From Centrapalus pauciflorus (taxonomy: Eukaryota; Streptophyta; Magnoliopsida; Asterales; Asteraceae), in contig JAANYP010007621.1 in NCBI GenBank assembly GCA_020465985.1, forward strand, positions 62,001 to 126,000: DNA of 64,000 nt, written 5' to 3'. The notes beneath the pieces are model-generated. The model was given only the letters and a program-made list of their open reading frames with translations, had not been told where the DNA came from and made no database searches. The translations under genes were made by a program, and so were the position numbers. This document shows positions 60,441-64,000 of the stretch, piece by piece. Position 1 is the first letter of the stretch. Every line of letters starts with the position of its first letter.

Positions 60441-60872
60441 AATATAGTTATGTCCGAGTTTTATCATTTTTCAACAAAAACAAGATCAGATTCGAACTTT
60501 TTCAACAAAAATCCATGATTTGACCTCAAATTGATTTCGAGGGTTCGTTTTAATAGCAGAAACAACTTTTGTGAAATCACTTTGGCTAATTCTCGATTAA
60601 AAACCAAAAATTGACCAAAAACCTCAAGAACACACACTTTTTCAAAAAATCTGAAATTTCTCAATTAAATTCTGTGTGTTTTGAGATAATATTTGATGTT
60701 TATGTCATCAGATTCGCCTTTAAATTTCACACCTTCGATCCAAAATTCAGATCATTTCATCCACAGAATCAAAATCCTCAATTGATTTTCAGATTTTCAA
60801 AAAAATGAATATAACAGTGTTCTAAAAAAAAACGATTTCAGATTCAAAATTCACTCAAATTCAGCCATATTA

Positions 60873-60885
60873 GGCTCTGATACCA
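60873..60885 (-). other. tRNA-Met primer binding site beside an orphan LTR
   Basis: Minus-strand TGGTATCAGAGCC two bases from the LTR at 60888. Leader-like sequence lies to its left, with no gag. Confidence 0.8.
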
Positions 60886-60887
60886 AT

Positions 60888-61210
60888 TGTGAATTCATAA
60901 TTCATGCAATTCATACAACATAACACAATTCATATGAACAATTATCAATTCAACACATTATATTGAATGATTAAAGAGAGAAATATTACATTGGTGTTCT
61001 TGGCTTTCTTACAAAGCAATCCTTCTTTTCTCTCTAATTCCAGCCGTGTGTGTGTATGTAATCTTCGATTCCTCATAGCATGCGTAGCATACATTTCTAT
61101 TTATACACAATACACAAGTATTGTGTATTTACACATATAACCCCTAATCTATTGAGTATTTACAATTATATACAATATAATTGTTTCATCTCTATTATTT
61201 ATTCCCAACA
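60888..61210 (-). repeat. Orphan copia LTR with both PBS and polypurine tract attached
   Basis: 323 bp, plus-strand ends TGTGAATTC and ATTCCCAACA, with a TATAAATAG box on the minus strand near 61104. A PBS adjoins its left side and a purine tract (minus AAGGGGGAGAA, 61211-61221) adjoins its right. It is therefore flanked by internal sequence on both sides, unlike a solo LTR. Confidence 0.78.
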
Positions 61211-61404
61211 TTCTCCCCCTTAGAGATGAACACAATTATTAAAGTAATATTCATTTCAGCTCTACAAATATTGTCCCTAACAGATTAAAATACTATAATG
61301 AAATCAATATGTATTGGGATAACAAAATATTAAAATCAAAAGTGATAAAGTATTAAATTTAAATTGAAACGTATTAGGCAAAAAAAAAAAAAAAAATCAA
61401 TTAA

Positions 61405-61606
61405 GGGTGTGTTTGGTTTGTTGATGTGTTTAGTAATGGGTATGTGTATAGGTATGAGTTTGAAAGAAATGTGAGAAAGAATAGTATGAACGAGAAAACC
61501 CATGAGTCTGGATGTGTTTGAATATTTGGTAATCACGTCTTAAACAAATAACATCTATAAAACTCAAACTCTTTCCATACATTAAAAACTCCAAACAAAC
61601 GCACCC
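61405..61606. mobile_element. Short Tourist-like MITE, 202 bp
   Basis: Tips GGGTGTGTTTGG and CAAACGCACCC, flanked by TAA on both sides (61402-61404 and 61607-61609). Not the same internal sequence as the 373-bp family. Confidence 0.7.
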
Positions 61607-61859
61607 TAAAATGAATAAAAACCTAAATTTATATATTTTTCATAAAAATCATAATTAAATAAAAAAATATTAAGGTAATGTAATAGTTAGATGGAAAGGA
61701 ATAAATAATATAAGTATACAAATAGGTTAACAAATGAAATATAAAATAAATAAATCTTTAATAAATAAACTGAATACATAGTTAATTAAAATAATTATTA
61801 ATAAATAAATACAAATTTATTTTTAAACTAAATAGGCATAAATAATAATAATAATAACA

Positions 61860-62146
61860 TATTTTTTTAAAGATTTAAATGATGATTTGTTAAATTAATA
61901 TTTCAAAGTTAAAATCAAAAATAAAAATTTAAGAAAAATACCAAAAGTGAAATTAATTTAAATAGTTGAGAGACCAAATTTCTAATTCAAAAAAGAACAA
62001 AATTGTCATTTTTAAAAAGTTTAGATACAGAGGGACCGTTAATGCGAGTAAAAAGTGATTTGATGGACCACCACTACAACTTTGAAAGTTGAGAAACATT
62101 TTTGTAATTTTTAATAAACAACAATGACCATTTTTGTAATTTACTC
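61860..62146 (-). repeat. Right terminal inverted repeat arm of the outer MULE
   Basis: Complement matches 24087-24236 and 25881-25970, including TGGTCC, AAGTTGTA(A/G)TGGTGG and ATTTTGG/TTTTTGTC blocks. Ends at AATTTACTC. Confidence 0.75.
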
Positions 62147-62155
62147 TTTAAAATA

Positions 62156-62700
62156 TATTTTTGTTAATTTTGATTTATAATTAAAATTATGTTTCCAACG
62201 TATTCAATTTTAAAAATGAGTATAAGTTTTCTCATATATGAGAGCGTGATTTTAAACTATTTATTATGTAAAATAATAATATATATAAATATTGACGATA
62301 ACTATATAATATATAATAATGGATCATATAGTTGATCATTTTCTTATATTGACTACTAGGTTAATACACATGTATTACATGAGTTAATTTTAAAACTAAA
62401 TATTTATAAATATGTATAATATAACAATTATATGAATAATAAAGTTTGCTTAATTTTAGTTGGTTAAATATTAATTAACTCATATTAGATTTAGATAGAT
62501 TTGATTTTTTTTAATTTAAAATAAATTTAATAAATGATGTGGCAAATTATAAAAGTAAAAAAAAAAAAAACAAATTAAAGCAAAACCACAAATCACCGAT
62601 GCACATTATCGCCTATAGTTTAAGAAAAACCATCTCTGTTTTTTTGTTTAAATTTTATTCATCTCCTTTGGTTATTAAATTTCTCCACCCTACTACATAT
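62156..62700. other. AT-rich DNA, no gene seen
   Basis: No ORF, TIR or LTR recognised. Confidence 0.5.
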
Positions 62701-62713
62701 CACTAATCCTGCT

Positions 62714-63005
62714 TAGGGGTGTTATATGTGGACCAAATACCCGATCCGAACCGGAACCGATCCCGAATAGGACCGATTGTAAAGTAATGGTCCGGTCCTC
62801 GGGTTTAGATTTTGCCAAATTCGGGTCCGGTCCGATAACACCCCTAACCTTCAAAGTGGAGTTAGTTTTTGAGTTTTTATACACCAAATACCCGAACCGG
62901 TACCGGTCCCGAATAGGACCGATTGTAAAGTAATGGTCCGGTCCTCGGGTTTAGATTTTAGCCAAATTCGGGTTCGGTCCGGGTTTGGTCCCGATAACAC
63001 CCCTA
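62714..63005. mobile_element. hAT-like MITE with internal duplication
   Basis: Tips TAGGGGTGTTAT and ATAACACCCCTA, flanked by an 8-bp duplication ATCCTGCT (62706-62713 and 63006-63013), as expected of hAT. The inside consists of two tandem copies of a ~120-bp unit (CAAATACCCGA.. GGACCGATTGTAAAGTAATG.. CCGGTCCTCGGGTTTAGATTTT). Confidence 0.8.
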
Positions 63006-63175
63006 ATCCTGCTACGACCCTACTCTCTAGTCTCTACTCATCTTGTAAAAGTTTCATCGAAAATTTTGAATACCGAAAATTTTTAAGATTTCCATCTTAT
63101 TTTTCAATAAAAAATGAAATTTGTTTATTTAATAAAAATTCCTTCAATTTTCATTTCACTTTTTAAAATACCACT

Positions 63176-63429
<254 letters not shown>

Positions 63430-63477
63430 CTTTTTCTATTACTTACCTTTTATAATACTCTATTTCTCTCTCTTACT

Positions 63478-64000
63478 CTTCTATCACTGTTAGGCACAAA
63501 AAGGTCTCAGTCAAACCTGCTCTACATCTTAGGGGGAGATTTTTAATCAAACCTGTTTGATGCACTTGAAGGTATAATTTAAGGCCTGTTTATGCCTTAT
63601 TGAAACCTGAAAAGTGATTTGCAATATCAGCCCAAAGCTGTTTACCCTGTTGCATTCGTTGCAACAAAGGCAGATTGTCCAAGCTTTTCTGTCTGCTGAA
63701 CAGGCTGGACATAAACTTTCTACGCTGCTCTGTTCTGCTGAGCAGCTTGGACAGATTCTAAGTGTTCTGTTCTTTGTGAACAGGCTAAACACTTTATGGA
63801 ATGTGTTTCCAAGTCCTCATGTATTGTTTTTGGCTACAAGATCAGTTTACAAAGTCGAAGACAGAGTGGAAAACAAAAACTGCACATCCTGCCTACGCTG
63901 TTCTGTTACATGAAGACAAACAAATATCTGAAAAGGGTGACATACCTTTTCTTATATCAAAATGGCCTTAGCAAAAGAAAAAAGATGCAAAGTTGACATT
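63478..64000. other. Unidentified repeat edge with purine tract and CAGGCTGGAC-type repeats
   Basis: CTTAGGGGGAGATTTTT at 63528-63544 resembles a copia polypurine tract. After it come three diverged ~45-bp blocks (TGTCTGCTGAACAGGCTGGACA, TGTTCTGCTGAGCAGCTTGGACA, TGTTCTTTGTGAACAGGCT), each partly self-complementary. It may be the 3' end and LTR start of another copia element running off the window; no LTR boundary is established. Confidence 0.35.

Larger units (their letters stand above)
24087..62146 (+). mobile_element. Outer long-TIR Mutator-like element containing a nested stack of insertions
   Basis: The left tip GAGTAAATTGCAAAAATGG at 24087 and the right tip ..CATTTTTGTAATTTACTC at 62146 are inverted. 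They are flanked by TTTAATATA (24078-24086) and TTTAAAATA (62147-62155), a 9-bp duplication with one mismatch. Inverted similarity continues inward: 24087-24236, then across the MULE at 24237-25871, and 25881 to about 25970, match the complement of about 61860-62146. Everything between is later insertions plus, possibly, its own transposase. Direction is set by the MuDR-type gene inside it. Confidence 0.72.

Overview
This is a stretch of a nuclear plant genome, almost certainly a eudicot and probably Asteraceae. It holds AT-rich DNA full of spliceosomal introns, Tekay-type Ty3/gypsy and SIRE-type copia elements primed by initiator tRNA-Met, MuDR-like elements and several MITEs. The family guess rests on a large extra ORF in the copia elements that I recall from Asteraceae repeats, so it is inference. 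One host gene is secure; nearly everything right of 14.9 kb is transposable elements (TEs).

Layout. (1) 1-3113, minus strand: 5' part of a CMT3-like chromomethylase (eight exons traced; N-terminus, BAH domain and start of the methyltransferase domain; the rest lies off the left edge). About 300 bp upstream of its ATG sits a 2.1-kb near-palindromic Mutator-like element (3410-5536) with a perfect 9-bp target-site duplication (TSD). (2) 5.5-14.9 kb: AT-rich intergenic DNA with a MITE split by another TIR element, some exon-like scraps and a decayed coding fragment, but no confident gene. (3) 14900-23241: complete, coding-dead Tekay-like element (Gypsy-1, minus strand), TSD ATAAG. (4) 23657-24029: MITE. 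(5) 24087-62146: a nested stack. An outer Mutator-like element (MULE, TSD one mismatch in 9) contains a hairpin MULE (24237-25871) and a decayed MuDR-type transposase. That transposase is split by a ~13-kb copia element (Copia-1, 28526-56701, TSD GATGT). Copia-1 is itself split by Copia-2 (31883-37093, TSD CACCA) and by a very young, coding-intact Tekay-like element (Gypsy-2, 46075-55909, TSD AAAAA). (6) 62.1-64 kb: a hAT-like MITE, a 250-bp TA microsatellite and an unidentified repeat edge.

How the parts relate. The clearest unusual signals concern RNA processing in the retroelements. Gypsy-2 carries a 90-bp GT-AG interruption inside pol where Gypsy-1 is uninterrupted. Both gypsy elements have a splice-acceptor-like sequence just upstream of the gag ATG. 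Both copia elements have one two bases upstream of the ATG of the extra ORF, which lies about 2.1 kb beyond pol in Copia-1. Copia-2 has lost gag-pol and keeps only LTRs, leader and this ORF. Together this suggests spliced subgenomic mRNAs, with the extra ORF in an env-like position. The chromomethylase is in the class of enzymes that silence such elements, and a hairpin TE in its upstream region could feed siRNAs back onto it; this is a hypothesis.
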